The notes under the pieces are model-generated. The model did not search any database. It had not been told where the DNA came from and saw nothing but the letters and a program-made list of their open reading frames with translations. DNA of 64,000 bases, taken from the NCBI RefSeq assembly GCF_000167355.1, contig NZ_AAEW02000010.1:84176-148175 (forward strand). The letters are read 5' to 3'. Positions 18,830-27,980 of the stretch are shown piece after piece; position 1 is the stretch's first letter, and the number at the start of each line of letters is the position of its first letter. Position numbers and translations under genes: made by a program. This DNA is from Desulfuromonas acetoxidans DSM 684 (GTDB lineage Bacteria; Desulfobacterota; Desulfuromonadia; Desulfuromonadales; Desulfuromonadaceae).

Positions 18830-19531
18830 ATGACGGGAAATACTGCTGAAGAATTGGGATTTACAGGTGAATTGCCAACGGTTGGATTGGCGGATTTACT
18901 CCAGATGCAAAACCAGAATGGATTTTCTGGAGCCCTTTCCATTCAACAGGGCGAGCACAAGGGCGCGATCTATTTTCATCAAGGCGATGTGGTTCATGCT
19001 GAGTATGGTCGTTGGCGCGGTCTGAAAGCGGTGTACATCATGTTGGGTCGTGACAAGGGACGTTTTTCTTGCCAAATGGGCCTTGAGCCACCCCGTCAGA
19101 CGATTGATGTGACGATGAACCACCTGCTGCTTGAGGGCCATCGCTGGCTGGATGAGCTGACGGATAAACAGCGTGAAGCGCTGTTTTATGACGCACCGCA
19201 AGAGCGCAAAGTGAATCGGCTGGTTAAAAAATTATTGCCGATTCAGGGCGTTGAATATGCGGTGTTGTTCGATGAAAACGGCCAGCCCCATGAAGATGAG
19301 ACCAATGCCGGTTTGCGCATGTCTGCCCAGGGCGATCTGATGCGTAATAACGGGGTTGAATTGGGGCGAATTCTCGGATTAGGCGAGCTGCGCAGTGGCA
19401 TGTTCAGTGGTCGTGGTGGACATATGCTGTTGCTGATCTCCAATCTCAAGGCTTTGCTGGTCAGTATCAGTGGCAAAAAAAAACCTCAGTCTGTTGAAGC
19501 GGCTGTTCGCAAAACTCTTATGGATCATTAA
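18830..19531 (+). CDS. DUF4388 (PATAN) domain protein
   Basis: 233 aa. N-terminal DUF4388 domain: LPTVGLADLLQMQNQNGFSGAL, GAIYFHQGDVVHAEY and the alpha-helical continuation to about residue 115; then a short Roadblock/LC7-like fold (PIQGVEYAVLFDENG... LLLISNLKALLVSISGKK). The family is common in delta-proteobacteria and cyanobacteria in signalling to motility or polarity GTPases. It precedes the Roadblock-PBP-OmpA fusion by 11 bp, so the two form an operon. GGAGG precedes ATG 18830; ATG 18818 is an alternative. Confidence 0.8.
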   Translation: MTGNTAEELGFTGELPTVGLADLLQMQNQNGFSGALSIQQGEHKGAIYFHQGDVVHAEYGRWRGLKAVYIMLGRDKGRFSCQMGLEPPRQTIDVTMNHLLLEGHRWLDELTDKQREALFYDAPQERKVNRLVKKLLPIQGVEYAVLFDENGQPHEDETNAGLRMSAQGDLMRNNGVELGRILGLGELRSGMFSGRGGHMLLLISNLKALLVSISGKKKPQSVEAAVRKTLMDH

Positions 19532-19542
19532 ACGGAACTCTT

Positions 19543-21432
19543 ATGGCAGAGCAAACCAGTAAGACAGAGGGGCACAGCACCCCAGCTGATGTGGTCCAGA
19601 GACTCCTGAAGACCGCCGGTGTCAGTGGGGTGGTGTTATGTAGTCGTGATGGCGAGGTGGTGGGCCACGAATTACCGCATAACTTTACCCACAAAGATAT
19701 GACGCGTCTGGGCAAGGTGATGAACCAGAGTCGCAGCGGGGTGGTGGCTTCGCTGGGTAAAGTGGAGACCGGCGATTTCCGCTACGCCGACCATCGGGTG
19801 CTGATCTACTATTTTTCCAAAGGGGAAGTGCTGCTTCTTTGTGAGCCGGATGTTAAACCGGAGGTGACACGACAGGCGGTATTAGAGCAGAAAGATGCGT
19901 TTGATACGTTGATGACCGGTGTCTTGAGTCAGCAGCGTAAAGAGAGCGCTGAGCCGCAAGCACCTGAACGGGCTTTTTCTGAGACGGCTGTTGAGCAAAA
20001 ACAGAAACGCTGGCCGATGATGGTTGCTGTGACGGCGATTCTGTTAATAGGTGTGGCTTTCGGTTACTGGTGGAATATCACGACGTCACTGCCATCTGCC
20101 GTCGCTGTGGAAACAGCCACGCAGAACACGGTCGCGTCTGTTCAGGATGTGTCGACCCTGGAACCGCGCACCATTCTTGGTTTGCATGGTTCCAACACCA
20201 TCGGAGCGAAATTAGCACCAGAACTGGCAAAAAAATATCTGCGCAAACTCGGAGCGAATCGTATCTGGATGAAACCCGGCGCCGAGCACGATGAGCAGGA
20301 TATCTTTGGTCTCATCGATGGTGTCGACCTGTTGAAGATTGCTATTCAGGCGCATGGTTCCAGTACCTCGTTTAAAGGCCTTGATGCGGAGCTGTGTGAT
20401 ATCGGCATGGCATCACGGCGAATCAAAGATAAAGAAGTGGTGATGCTCGAACGGTTTGGCGATATGCGCCAGGCTGCGTCTGAGCATGTATTGGCGATGG
20501 ATGGTATCGCCGTCATTGTCAATCCCGCCAACACCATCTCCGAGTTGAGTATGGCCCAGCTCGCGGGGCTGTTTTCTGGGCAGATCACCGACTGGGGCCA
20601 GATTCCTGCCAGCGGCTTGACCGGCCCAGTTGCTGTCTTTGCCCGCGATGAAAAATCGGGCACCTGGGACACGTTTAAAAATATGATCCTCAAACCGCGT
20701 AAACTCAGTTTGGCAGAGCAGGCCACCCGTATTGAGGACAGTCGTATTCTCACCGCGCAAGTGGCGAAAAATTCACAAGGGATTGGTTTTATCGGCCTGC
20801 CTTATATTAAACCGGCCAAGGCGATTTCGGTTTCAGAACAGGGGGCAGCCGGTGTGTATCCGACACCCTTTACTGTGGCCACGGAAGATTATCCTCTGGC
20901 ACGGCGTCTCTATCTGTATTCACCAGCGTTACCGAACAATGACCACACCCGGGACTTTATCGAGTTTGCCCTGAGTGATTTAGGCCAACAGGTGGTTAAC
21001 GAGGTTGGCTTTATCAAATTGACCGTTGAGGAACATGAGTTCACACTGCCGCAAACAGCTCCTGCCGACTATCTGGCTGCAACTCAGGGCGCAAAGCGTC
21101 TTTCGGTCACCTACCGCTTTAAAAGTGGTAGCACCGAACTGGATAATCGCGCTTTACGCGATTTGGATCGTCTGGTGGATTTCATGCATCAAGGGCGCAA
21201 CCGCTATCGTCCGTTGATGTTGTTCGGTTTTGCCGACAATATTGGTGAAAACGATGTCAATCAGGTGCTGTCTGAGAAACGGACGCGTAAAGTTTCCACA
21301 GCTTTACAGAGCCGTGGACTCAATGCCAAAGTTGTGATGGGGCTTGGCGAGGCTATGCCTGTTGCCGACAACGCCACTTCAGCAGGGCGTGAAAAGAATC
21401 GCCGGGTTGAAGTGTGGATCAGCGAGCCCTGA
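19543..21432 (+). CDS. Roadblock-TM-PBP-OmpA fusion protein
   Basis: 629 aa in four parts. 1-125: Roadblock/LC7-like cytoplasmic domain (AGVSGVVLCSRDGEVVGHELP). About 155-175: one membrane helix (WPMMVAVTAILLIGVAFGYWW). About 205-500: PstS-like periplasmic binding domain (LHGSNTIGAKLAPELAKKYL, PVAVFARDEKSGTWDTFKNM). About 515-629: OmpA-like peptidoglycan-binding domain (FKSGSTELDNRALRDLD, NRRVEVWI). Topology would connect a periplasmic ligand sensor anchored to the cell wall with a cytoplasmic small-GTPase-type regulator. Function unknown; see findings. Confidence 0.85.
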   Translation: MAEQTSKTEGHSTPADVVQRLLKTAGVSGVVLCSRDGEVVGHELPHNFTHKDMTRLGKVMNQSRSGVVASLGKVETGDFRYADHRVLIYYFSKGEVLLLCEPDVKPEVTRQAVLEQKDAFDTLMTGVLSQQRKESAEPQAPERAFSETAVEQKQKRWPMMVAVTAILLIGVAFGYWWNITTSLPSAVAVETATQNTVASVQDVSTLEPRTILGLHGSNTIGAKLAPELAKKYLRKLGANRIWMKPGAEHDEQDIFGLIDGVDLLKIAIQAHGSSTSFKGLDAELCDIGMASRRIKDKEVVMLERFGDMRQAASEHVLAMDGIAVIVNPANTISELSMAQLAGLFSGQITDWGQIPASGLTGPVAVFARDEKSGTWDTFKNMILKPRKLSLAEQATRIEDSRILTAQVAKNSQGIGFIGLPYIKPAKAISVSEQGAAGVYPTPFTVATEDYPLARRLYLYSPALPNNDHTRDFIEFALSDLGQQVVNEVGFIKLTVEEHEFTLPQTAPADYLAATQGAKRLSVTYRFKSGSTELDNRALRDLDRLVDFMHQGRNRYRPLMLFGFADNIGENDVNQVLSEKRTRKVSTALQSRGLNAKVVMGLGEAMPVADNATSAGREKNRRVEVWISEP

Positions 21433-21493
21433 TCCTCTGCATGGAGCCATAATTTCGAAAGGCGTTGTTAAACCGCTTTTCGGGGAAATGTTT

Positions 21494-21525
21494 AAAGAGA
21501 CGGGCACCTGCCTGTCTCTTTTTTT
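21494..21525 (+). terminator. Terminator after the fusion gene
   Basis: AAAGAGAC pairs with GTCTCTTT, with an inner GGCA/TGCC pairing, followed by a run of Ts. Confidence 0.78.
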
Positions 21526-21722
21526 ATGAGCAGTCGATCTGTAAGTCACTAGAATAATGGATGATTAATCGTGGATGAGGCCATATTTCTTATTTTTTAT
21601 TATTTTATAGTTATTAGAAGGGTGTATTGTGTCTTTTAGACAAAATCTGTACTGACTCTCAATGTCCGATAAAACAATGGGTATGAGATACCTGGATTTA
21701 AAAGGATCAAGGAGTGGTGGTA

Positions 21723-24700
21723 ATGGGGAAACAGACGCATAAACACAAACGATTTCGTCCCACCATTCGTTTGACTGTTGTGACGATTTTTGTGTTGGCA
21801 ACGGTTCTTACGGCCGCTCTGGCTGTGGGTTTGCAGTATTATTTCAGCCGTAGCATGGCAACCAGAACAGCGATCAACCGTTTTGACGGTTTGGCCGTTG
21901 GTGCCGGAGAGTTTGTCAAAGCGATCGACAGACAGGCCACTCAGGCGACCCGATTGCTGGCCAGTTACCCCGGACTGGTCAAAGATCAATGGATTCGGCC
22001 CCAGGTGCGCAGTTTGTTTGCCGAGTTTATGGCGGCCAATCCAATGTTTTACTCGATTTATCTGGGGTTTGATAACAATGACTTCTATGAATTGATCAAC
22101 CTTAACAGCAACCCTATTGTCCGTCGGCAACTCCACGCGTTGCCCGAAGATCGGTGGGTGGTGATTACAGTGCGGCGCGATGGTTCCGAGCGAATCAAGA
22201 GCTATGCCTATCTCGACTGGGAGTTTCAATTGCGCTCCCGGCGCAGTGTCCCCAGCGATTATAACGCCATCAGCCGCCCCTGGTTTGTTCAAGCCGGGGC
22301 GGATCATGTCAATAAAACCGCACCGTACCTGTTTCAGATTCTACAGGCGCCGGGGCAAACTTATTCAATGCGTCTTAAAGGTGGTGGGGCGGTTGTTGCG
22401 GTTGATATCTCTTTGAGTTCACTCTCCGGCTATCTGGCCGGACAACGCATTGATGGTGCTGGAGATATCTACCTGTATCAAAAAAGTGGCGAGGTGATTG
22501 CCTCTGACCTTGGGGCGGATCGCCGCGCAAGACTGCCCCACGTCGAGCCTTTGGCGTTATCGGAAAGCGAGCAGGCTCTTGTTGCCGCTTCAGGCACGCT
22601 TAAGGTCTCCAATGAAACCAACTGGGCGCCGATCGACTTTGCCGTTTCCGGGCAGCCGAATGGCTACAGTGTCGATTATTTGAGCCTTATTTCGCAACTG
22701 ACTGGTCTATCGTTTGAATATGTCAACGGTTTTAGCTGGCTGGAACTGGTTGAGCGGTTTCGTAACCAGGAGATTGATGTGTTGCAGTCCCTCTTCCGCA
22801 CCGAGCAAACGCAACACTTGGGACTTTTTTCAGACCCCTACCTCTCCTTGCCGTACTCCCTGGTGACCTTACCCGATCATGCGCCGGTGACTCATATCCG
22901 CCAGATGGAAGGCAAAACACTGGCCATTCCTCGGGGCTGGTCGATCATTGATGTCATTGAGACGAATTTTCCGCGCATCACGGTTAAGGAAGTCGCCACC
23001 AGTCGCGAGGCGCTTGAAGCGGTCAGCCGAAAAAAGGCAGATGCCGGATTGGATTTTGGCGAAATTCTTCATCATATCGCCCGGCACTATTTTTATACTC
23101 AATTGCAATATCATGACGCGGTTCAGTTTGATCCGGTCGCCTTTCCCCACGAACTCCATCTGGCTGTTTCTGCCGATAAAGCTGGCTTGTTGTCGATTCT
23201 CAATAAAGCGATTTCTGCTGTGAGCGATGCTCAAAAACAGGCTTTGGCCGCCAAGTGGTTTGACGATCAGCCACGCCAGAGACAGGGGGTTGTTCCTTAT
23301 GAACAACTGGTGACTCTGGCCGGGCACCCCCACAAACAACGTCGTTTAAACCAATTTATCATCAACGGTGAACAGGTGTTTATTTATGTGACTCCGTTTG
23401 CTCAGGTGCACCGGGCGGATGAGTATCTGGCGATAGTTATGCCGGTGGATGCTGTGCTACAGCCGGCGTTGGAGAGAGTCACATGGTCAATTCTTTTCAC
23501 GGTTGTGTTGCTGCTGGTGCTGTTACCGACACCGTGGATTTTTGCCTCCCCCATTGTGTCACCAATTAAAGACCTGGCAAAAGAAAATGAGAAAATTCGT
23601 CTGCGCCGCTATGACCAATTGCGCATTCCCGACAGTCATATCAAGGAAATTCACGATCTCGGTGTGTCGATGAAAATTATGGCCGCTTCAATTCGTGATT
23701 ATGAAATTAAACAAAAAGCGTTGATGGATGCGTTTATTCAATTGATCGCCCAAGCCATTGACGATAAATCTCCCTATACCGGCGGGCATTGTAAGCGAGT
23801 GCCCGAGCTGGCGTTTATGCTGGCAGAACAGGCTGAGCAGAGTAGATTGCCTTCTTTTGCCGATTTCAGCTTTGAAAGCGACGAGCAATGGCGTGAATTT
23901 CGTGTTGGTGCCTGGCTGCACGATTGCGGGAAAATTACCACCCCGGAACATATCGTTGATAAAGGCACCAAGCTGGAAATGATCTACAATCGCATCCATG
24001 AAATCCGTACCCGATTTGAGGTGCTGTGGCGTGATGCTGAGATTCGCTATTGGCAACAGTGCCAACAGAACCCTGACCAACAAGCCCTGTATCGTAAAGA
24101 GAGGGACGCTGCCCACAAACAATTGCAGGATGACTTTGTCTTTGTCGCCGGTATGAATGTTGGTGGGGAATTTCTTGATGAACAAAAAACACAGCGTTTG
24201 CAACAACTCGCCAGCGTAACCTGGACACGTCATTTTAGCGACCGATTGGGCCTGTCACCGGTGGAAGAGCTACGGCTGCACGGTAAGGAAACTCCGCTGC
24301 CGTGTGAGGAGCCGCTTCTGGCCGATAAGCCTGAACATGTGATTTCCCGAGATCATGCGGTGCATTACGATTCCCATCTTGGCATTCGTATGGAAATTCC
24401 TGAACACAAAGCCAACCACGGCGAGCTGTATAATCTGCTCGTTGAGCGAGGCACATTGACCACAGAAGATCGCTTCAGGATTAACGAACATATTATCAGC
24501 ACGATTCGCATGCTGGAGGCATTGCCATTTCCTCAAGATCTGGCGCGTGTGCCTCGCTATGCTTCGACCCATCATGAAACGATGCGTGGTGATGGCTATC
24601 CTCGTCGCCTTGCTGGTAGCGAGCTGTCCATTCCCGAACGGATCATGGCACTGGCCGATATCTTTGAAGCCCTCACCGCATCGGACCGCCCTTATCACAA

Positions 24701-24887
24701 GGCCAAGCCCGTCAGTGTTGCCATCGATATTCTTTACAGCATGGTGGAACAGGAGCATGTTGACCGCCAAGTCTTTGAGCTGTTCCTGACCAGTGGCGTG
24801 TATCTGGAGTATGCCCGTCGCTTTTTGCCGTCGGAGCAGATCGATGATGTTGATATCCGCAGGTATCTATCGTCTTCAGATGCTTAA
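21723..24887 (+). CDS. Very large membrane HD-GYP phosphodiesterase with SBP sensor
   Basis: 1054 aa. TM1 about 18-40; Cache-like periplasmic region (YSIYLGFDNNDFYELINL); an embedded SBP_bac_3 solute-binding domain about 290-510 (GYSVDYLSLISQLTGLSFEYV); TM2 about 585-605; HAMP-like linker; then HD-GYP with HCKRVPEL, HDCGK near residue 732 and HHETMRGDGYP near 950-958. All residues expected for c-di-GMP hydrolysis are present, but the HD and GYP halves are about 220 residues apart, wider than usual. ATG 21723 is 8 nt after AAGGAG; the GTG at 21714 overlaps that site. Confidence 0.88.
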   Translation: MGKQTHKHKRFRPTIRLTVVTIFVLATVLTAALAVGLQYYFSRSMATRTAINRFDGLAVGAGEFVKAIDRQATQATRLLASYPGLVKDQWIRPQVRSLFAEFMAANPMFYSIYLGFDNNDFYELINLNSNPIVRRQLHALPEDRWVVITVRRDGSERIKSYAYLDWEFQLRSRRSVPSDYNAISRPWFVQAGADHVNKTAPYLFQILQAPGQTYSMRLKGGGAVVAVDISLSSLSGYLAGQRIDGAGDIYLYQKSGEVIASDLGADRRARLPHVEPLALSESEQALVAASGTLKVSNETNWAPIDFAVSGQPNGYSVDYLSLISQLTGLSFEYVNGFSWLELVERFRNQEIDVLQSLFRTEQTQHLGLFSDPYLSLPYSLVTLPDHAPVTHIRQMEGKTLAIPRGWSIIDVIETNFPRITVKEVATSREALEAVSRKKADAGLDFGEILHHIARHYFYTQLQYHDAVQFDPVAFPHELHLAVSADKAGLLSILNKAISAVSDAQKQALAAKWFDDQPRQRQGVVPYEQLVTLAGHPHKQRRLNQFIINGEQVFIYVTPFAQVHRADEYLAIVMPVDAVLQPALERVTWSILFTVVLLLVLLPTPWIFASPIVSPIKDLAKENEKIRLRRYDQLRIPDSHIKEIHDLGVSMKIMAASIRDYEIKQKALMDAFIQLIAQAIDDKSPYTGGHCKRVPELAFMLAEQAEQSRLPSFADFSFESDEQWREFRVGAWLHDCGKITTPEHIVDKGTKLEMIYNRIHEIRTRFEVLWRDAEIRYWQQCQQNPDQQALYRKERDAAHKQLQDDFVFVAGMNVGGEFLDEQKTQRLQQLASVTWTRHFSDRLGLSPVEELRLHGKETPLPCEEPLLADKPEHVISRDHAVHYDSHLGIRMEIPEHKANHGELYNLLVERGTLTTEDRFRINEHIISTIRMLEALPFPQDLARVPRYASTHHETMRGDGYPRRLAGSELSIPERIMALADIFEALTASDRPYHKAKPVSVAIDILYSMVEQEHVDRQVFELFLTSGVYLEYARRFLPSEQIDDVDIRRYLSSSDA

Positions 24888-24913
24888 TTAAAAGGAATCG
24901 GCTGGTAGAAGTG

Positions 24914-24958
24914 ACAAACAAAAAGGAGATCCGTGATGGCGATCTCCTTTTTGTTTGT
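24914..24958. terminator. Bidirectional terminator between HD-GYP and cytochrome genes
   Basis: Perfect 18-bp inverted repeat (24914-24931 with 24941-24958), A-rich on one side and T-rich on the other, so it serves both converging genes. Confidence 0.85.
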
Positions 24959-25000
24959 ATGTTATCTGTGTTCCCCTGAACCAGGAGAGATGATGGCCTA

Positions 25001-25429
25001 TCAGCCAAAGCGCGATTCGTAGACGCCTCCGGTTCCGTAAGCGTAACGGTATAGAAAATCGTTGATATCCTGGAGTTGTTTTTTCGTCAAAGAATCCCAG
25101 GAACCGTTTTTGGCACATTCAGGATAACGTCGAATAAAAACATTATCCCATCCTTGTTGTGTTTTAGATTCGACATAAAGAAAGTTGGCACCCACATCAT
25201 TGCCACGATGATGGCAATTCATACAATTCTTTTTAAACTCTTTATTGCCGTCTTGCCACCACAGTGCTTGGTCGCCGAGAGGTCTTAGACCGAGGGCTGC
25301 ATTGATCTCCGCATATTTGCAATGTTTCTTCTCCGGGGCAGCAGTTGGACATTCTTGCGCCTGGGCGAGAAAAGGCACTGCGAAGAGCATAATAGCCAAG
25401 AGAATAATGCTCCATGTTCTTTTTGTCAT
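25001..25429 (-). CDS. Mono-haem c-type cytochrome
   Basis: 142 aa, signal peptide MTKRTWSIILLAIMLFAVPFLAQA, one haem site CMNCH followed by HRGNDVGANF, plus extra Cys residues before it (ECPTA, KKHC). Late GGVYESRFG tail. Periplasmic electron carrier; partner unknown. GGAGG is 8 nt before ATG 25429. The 25430-26107 interval behind it (about 680 bp) contains no convincing gene, only the hairpin at 25933 and the tRNA-Leu-like fragment at 25975. Confidence 0.85.
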   Translation of the reverse strand: MTKRTWSIILLAIMLFAVPFLAQAQECPTAAPEKKHCKYAEINAALGLRPLGDQALWWQDGNKEFKKNCMNCHHRGNDVGANFLYVESKTQQGWDNVFIRRYPECAKNGSWDSLTKKQLQDINDFLYRYAYGTGGVYESRFG

Positions 25430-25932
25430 CAAGCGGTCCTCCATTTGTCTGATTGTGAGAGTACGTAAATAATTCAGAAGGCGTTGGGGGGGGCTTACAC
25501 TGGGGGGATCGATCTCTTCTGATGTATTACGTTTCTCAATTGTGTCGTTTCCGTAGCTGGGGGTTAAGTGAATCCACGGGGTTGATCGTTAATTTTTTAT
25601 GTACTACCGGACAATTAGCAGAGAAAGAGAGTTCATTTTATTCTCTTTACACCTTATGTCGTTTAGAAGACATAGTCAAATAAAACTATTTTGAAAAATG
25701 GATGTATCGGATTTGCCGATGTTAACCTGGTTCGCCAAACAACGGCGTCACGATTTATTTCGATCACGGTGAGGACGACGTTTTTTCGTTGGATGGCAAC
25801 TCCGCAAAGCGTTGGAGGGTTCTTCACTTGGGGACGTAACAGCCAGAGTGCTGCCATTGTCGTGGCCAGCTTTCTGCTGCTCCAATCGGATTTGACCCGC
25901 TAAGGTGCATCCGGGGGGGGGATTGAAAAGTT

Positions 25933-25967
25933 AAAAAGCCTGAAAACTTGATGTTTTCAGGCTTTTT
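25933..25967. terminator. Symmetric terminator hairpin
   Basis: AAAAAGCCTGAAAAC (25933-25947) and its exact complement (25953-25967) around a 5-nt loop. It directly precedes the tRNA-Leu-like fragment, just as a hairpin precedes the real tRNA-Leu on the window's + strand at 53.4 kb. Confidence 0.7.
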
Positions 25968-25974
25968 GAATTCT

Positions 25975-26012
25975 TGCTGCCGAAGGCCAGATTTAACCCG
26001 GCAACGGCGGAA
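25975..26012 (-). repeat. Decayed tRNA-Leu 3'-end fragment (possible old attachment site)
   Basis: The first 29 bases match the reverse complement of the 3' end of tRNA-Leu at 53475 at about 23 positions, including an unbroken TGCCGAAGGCC; similarity fades after the T-arm. Too short and mutated to be a functional tRNA. Confidence 0.4.
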
Positions 26013-26107
26013 GACTCAAATACAGCCCTGAATGTTCCTGAACTGCATAGATTCTTTTTTGTCATTGTGTGAACAGTTGTCTTTCCTTGTCCATCGTGTC
26101 AGCAGAA

Positions 26108-27430
26108 TTAAAAATAGTAACCGACGTTGATGTTGAACTTGGTCTGCCAGTCAGCGTCTTTTTCCCCTGCGGCAAACGGATTGTTTTTGCCCCCGATATA
26201 GATGGCGTTATTACCCATAATGACGTCGAAGTAGGCGTAGATGTCACCGGCGGTGACCATGCAGCCCAAGGTGTTTATCTGCGAATCTTCAAAGCCGCTC
26301 TCTTTTTTGACCAAACGGCTGTAGTCGTTGTAGAACTTCAAATTATTGATCGGCCCCCATTCAACCGGAATGCTGTAGCTCAAATCGGCAACGATGATCG
26401 TGCCTTCAGCAGCCACTTCGTAGGCATCGTTGAACGCACCGATATAAACGATATCATCATCGACGCCTTTAGGGTTTTCAGGATTGTTATCGTACTCAAT
26501 CACTTCAAGCTTCAGTCCCCATGGTCCATAGTTACCGTTCAAGTGGATGGCACCAGCCCAGTGCTCCCCCATATCTTCGGTAATGGTGTTGTAGAGGCCA
26601 CCGTACTGGCCGGAAATGCCCAGTTCTGTCTGTCCAAGATCACCATGATTGAAGGTATAAGTCAGGCGCGCATTAAACTGGTTGGTTTCTTCATTGGCGG
26701 CCAAATCATTGCTCGACACGGTGAGCACATCGTATGAGTAGCGCTCGAGTTTCGATGAACTGCCCATCTCTTCATTTTTATAGAAAGCCAACTGCAGGTC
26801 CCAGGGGCCGTTTTTATGCAGAATTTTCAAACCCAGATCATAATCGGTGCCATAGCCGGTAAAGTAGGGGATTCCATACCAGAAATTGTTGGCAGCTTCC
26901 GGCATGATGCCGAATGGCACCATACTGATGCCCAACTGCGCTTCGGTCTTGTTGGTGACCTGATAAGCGAGGTATCCGAACTCAATAAAGTTATAGTCGC
27001 GGTACCAACGATAGCGGGCATTATAGCTTAGTTTGCCATACGACCCTTTGACACCAAGGCGAAACAGGTTGAAGTCGGCGTTGCCCCATTTCTCTTTGCT
27101 TTGGTCGTTGAAGTCGTTAAAGCAGTAACCGAAGCGCAATGCGCCATTGAATTCCGGGCCATGACGTCTGATTGCTTCGACGACATTTTCGACCACAGTC
27201 GCGGTCGTGACGGTGTCTTCAGCTTGGGGTTGAAGGGACCGTTCCTCTTCAGAGATGGGGGAAGTGGTCTCGTTAAGGAGCATTTGCTCCAGTTGTGCCA
27301 TGCGCTGTTTTAGCGCGTTAAGTTCGTCGAGAACCGTTTGCTGATGATCGCTGGCAGCAAACAGTGGCGTGGCGAAAAGTAGTGCGAGGAACAACGTTGC
27401 CGGAGCGATGGTGCGGACGTATTGTGACAT
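26108..27430 (-). CDS. Outer-membrane porin (phosphate/anion-porin-like) with N-terminal coiled coil
   Basis: 440 aa. Signal peptide MSQYVRTIAPATLFLALLFATPLFAA, then a short coiled coil (LNALKQRMAQLEQML) as in trimeric porins, then a strand-rich body with repeated Trp/Tyr and a C-terminal FNINVGYYF ending in Phe. AAGGAAT lies 7 nt before ATG 27430; the longer frame to 27460 lacks a ribosome site. Immediately downstream of the grd cluster on the same strand. It may let betaine-type solutes through, but nothing in sequence proves that. Confidence 0.8.
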   Translation of the reverse strand: MSQYVRTIAPATLFLALLFATPLFAASDHQQTVLDELNALKQRMAQLEQMLLNETTSPISEEERSLQPQAEDTVTTATVVENVVEAIRRHGPEFNGALRFGYCFNDFNDQSKEKWGNADFNLFRLGVKGSYGKLSYNARYRWYRDYNFIEFGYLAYQVTNKTEAQLGISMVPFGIMPEAANNFWYGIPYFTGYGTDYDLGLKILHKNGPWDLQLAFYKNEEMGSSSKLERYSYDVLTVSSNDLAANEETNQFNARLTYTFNHGDLGQTELGISGQYGGLYNTITEDMGEHWAGAIHLNGNYGPWGLKLEVIEYDNNPENPKGVDDDIVYIGAFNDAYEVAAEGTIIVADLSYSIPVEWGPINNLKFYNDYSRLVKKESGFEDSQINTLGCMVTAGDIYAYFDVIMGNNAIYIGGKNNPFAAGEKDADWQTKFNINVGYYF

Positions 27431-27478
27431 TGATTCATTCCTTTTCCAGGGCTCTGTCAAACATGATGGTACTCCGTT

Positions 27479-27522
27479 GCGGTGTATCCTGAACTGGAAC
27501 GATCACACAACGGATACACCGC
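27479..27522. terminator. 11-bp inverted repeat before the porin gene
   Basis: GCGGTGTATCC (27479-27489) and its exact complement (27512-27522) lie between the SEC-C gene and the porin. No T-tract, so it could be a weak terminator, an operator or an mRNA-stabilising hairpin. Confidence 0.45.
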
Positions 27523-27587
27523 TTGACGGTTAATTCTTTCACCACCGAAAGAGAGAGAGTTACCCCGTTGGGGTGGCGAGTACTGGG

Positions 27588-27947
27588 TTATTTCAAAAAC
27601 TCATAAGCAATGTTGGCCAACGCATCAGGATCGATATAGCGATCCTCAAGGTAGTATTTCGGTCTTTGATGATCCGGAATAATTGCTCCATACGTTGAGA
27701 AAAATTCATCTCTTCTTTCGTGATGTGACAGTAAGTTGAGTAATTTCCCAAAGCACTCCCAGGTGGAAAAATTGTTCTGTTTGAATTGATAATCGTCATC
27801 GTCAAAGCAACATTTCCACAATGACCCTTGGCCACATTTGCACAGCGCTTGCGTAGAGCTCGGGTTGTTTCGATAGCCGACAATGGTAGAGCCATGCCAG
27901 CATTCGCCCAGTATTTCTGTTAGGAACTTGTCTCTTTCAGTGTTCAT
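27588..27947 (-). CDS. SEC-C motif protein, 119 aa
   Basis: A small protein with the zinc-binding SEC-C signature CKCGQGSLWKCC around residues 36-47 (family pattern C-x-C-x-S/Q-G-x4-K-x-C-C/H). The rest, rich in acidic and aromatic residues, is unrecognised. GGAGG precedes ATG 27947. It follows the second grdA on the same strand after the palindrome at 27961, so it may be co-transcribed, but no known reductase cluster role exists for this motif. Confidence 0.68.
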   Translation of the reverse strand: MNTERDKFLTEILGECWHGSTIVGYRNNPSSTQALCKCGQGSLWKCCFDDDDYQFKQNNFSTWECFGKLLNLLSHHERRDEFFSTYGAIIPDHQRPKYYLEDRYIDPDALANIAYEFLK

Positions 27948-27960
27948 CGTTGCCTCCATA

Positions 27961-27978
27961 GGCTGTTTTTCAACAGCC
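27961..27978. repeat. Palindrome GGCTGTT..AACAGCC behind the second grdA
   Basis: Perfect 18-base palindromic hairpin immediately behind the grdA stop, identical to the end of the repeat at 15008-15025. Likely a weak terminator or processing site at the end of the tRNA-Sec/selB/ackA/trxA/grdA transcript. Confidence 0.6.
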
Positions 27979-27980
27979 TG

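Noticed and set aside
25663..25903. Short overlapping frames (64 and 70 codons) in the 25.4-26.1 kb gap
   Set aside because: Neither has a ribosome site or recognisable motif; the region looks like decayed sequence near a possible old att scar.
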